This document shows, piece after piece, positions 63,937-64,000 of a DNA stretch of 64,000 nt. Origin of the DNA: Pirellulaceae bacterium. Its GTDB lineage: Bacteria; Planctomycetota; Planctomycetia; Pirellulales; Pirellulaceae. Position numbers and translations under genes: made by a program. The notes beneath the pieces are model-generated. The model was not told the DNA's origin and did not search any database. It was given only the letters and a program-made list of their open reading frames with translations. Every line of letters begins with the position of its first letter. Position 1 is the first letter of the stretch. The stretch covers positions 1 to 64,000 of the forward strand of contig JANQLU010000093.1 in NCBI GenBank assembly GCA_028280445.1, in the 5' to 3' direction.

Positions 63937-64000
63937 AACCATGGTCGCGGTGCGGCGTGAGGATTCGTTCTCGCGGACCGGTGGACGCCGCGGCCGCCCA

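Larger units (their letters stand above)
54794..64000 (+). mobile_element. Candidate tRNA-Leu-associated integrative element, right end beyond window
   Basis: Everything after the broken and intact tRNA-Leu genes is on the plus strand and tightly packed with overlapping starts and stops. It encodes an XRE repressor, a tyrosine recombinase, a ParB-like protein, a CsrA and many small unrecognised proteins. This combination is typical of an integrated plasmid- or phage-like element. The composition also looks more GC-rich than the RHS region. No phage structural, relaxase or conjugation gene is visible, and the far attachment site is outside, so element type is undetermined. Confidence 0.65.

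Noticed and set aside
1-64000. CRISPR arrays, rRNA genes, complete insertion sequences
   Set aside because: No regularly spaced repeats with spacers, no rRNA-like segments and no transposase gene were seen on reading the window.

Overview
The window looks like a planctomycete chromosome, probably of the Pirellulaceae. It carries two tandem sets of the cytochrome-like and DUF1501/DUF1552 proteins that are hallmarks of the phylum, a PEP-CTERM protein, a DUF1080 protein, a PQQ-like beta-propeller, and membrane-anchored proteins with the FSLRTLL-type N-terminus common in planctomycetes. This assignment rests on family content only; no 16S gene or database search was available.

Layout. (1) 1-13.3 kb: the 3' part of a giant RHS/YD-repeat protein with an AT-rich, unrecognised C-terminal tip. 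It is followed by a loose array of small orphan genes: an acidic candidate immunity protein, two leucine-rich-repeat-like membrane-anchored proteins, a TPR protein, a DUF1963-like protein, small membrane proteins and one frameshifted gene. A degenerate repeat recurs in the gaps between them. (2) 13.4-31.6 kb: a PEP-CTERM phosphodiesterase-like protein, two GNAT-type proteins, a DUF1592/DUF1588 + DUF1552 pair, a PSD1 + DUF1501 pair, an IclR regulator, and btaB-btaA for betaine lipid (DGTS) synthesis. (3) 31.7-37.3 kb: one minus-strand operon encoding a LolD/MacB-type ABC transporter, a secreted CxxC/HEAT-like membrane protein and two related CCFG-motif proteins, resembling the Zrg-type metal-uptake gene set. 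(4) 37.7-54.6 kb: housekeeping and accessory genes: a lipoprotein, a condensation/WS-DGAT-like protein, SufS cysteine desulfurase, a beta-hydroxyacid dehydrogenase, a DUF1080 protein, flotillin FloA, an oxidoreductase, CCA-adding enzyme, a cluster of GT-C/GT2 glycosyltransferases and methyltransferases, and a response regulator.

(5) From 54.8 kb to the window end: a candidate integrative element. It begins at a broken 5' half of a tRNA-Leu, followed 63 bases later by an intact tRNA-Leu(CAG). All following genes are on the plus strand and densely packed, many with 1-4 base stop/start overlaps. They include an XRE-type repressor, several small cysteine-rich proteins, a tyrosine recombinase, a csrA homologue behind a highly structured leader, a ParB-like protein with a lysine/threonine-rich tail, and a large unrecognised protein. 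The far end of the element is not in the window.

Two families of long perfect palindromes (27.67 and 43.04 kb; 49.16 kb) sit between genes and look like dispersed REP-type elements. No CRISPR array, rRNA or complete insertion sequence was seen. Best candidates for something new are the tRNA-linked element with its own csrA, the ABC/CCFG operon, and the RHS tip with its orphan array.
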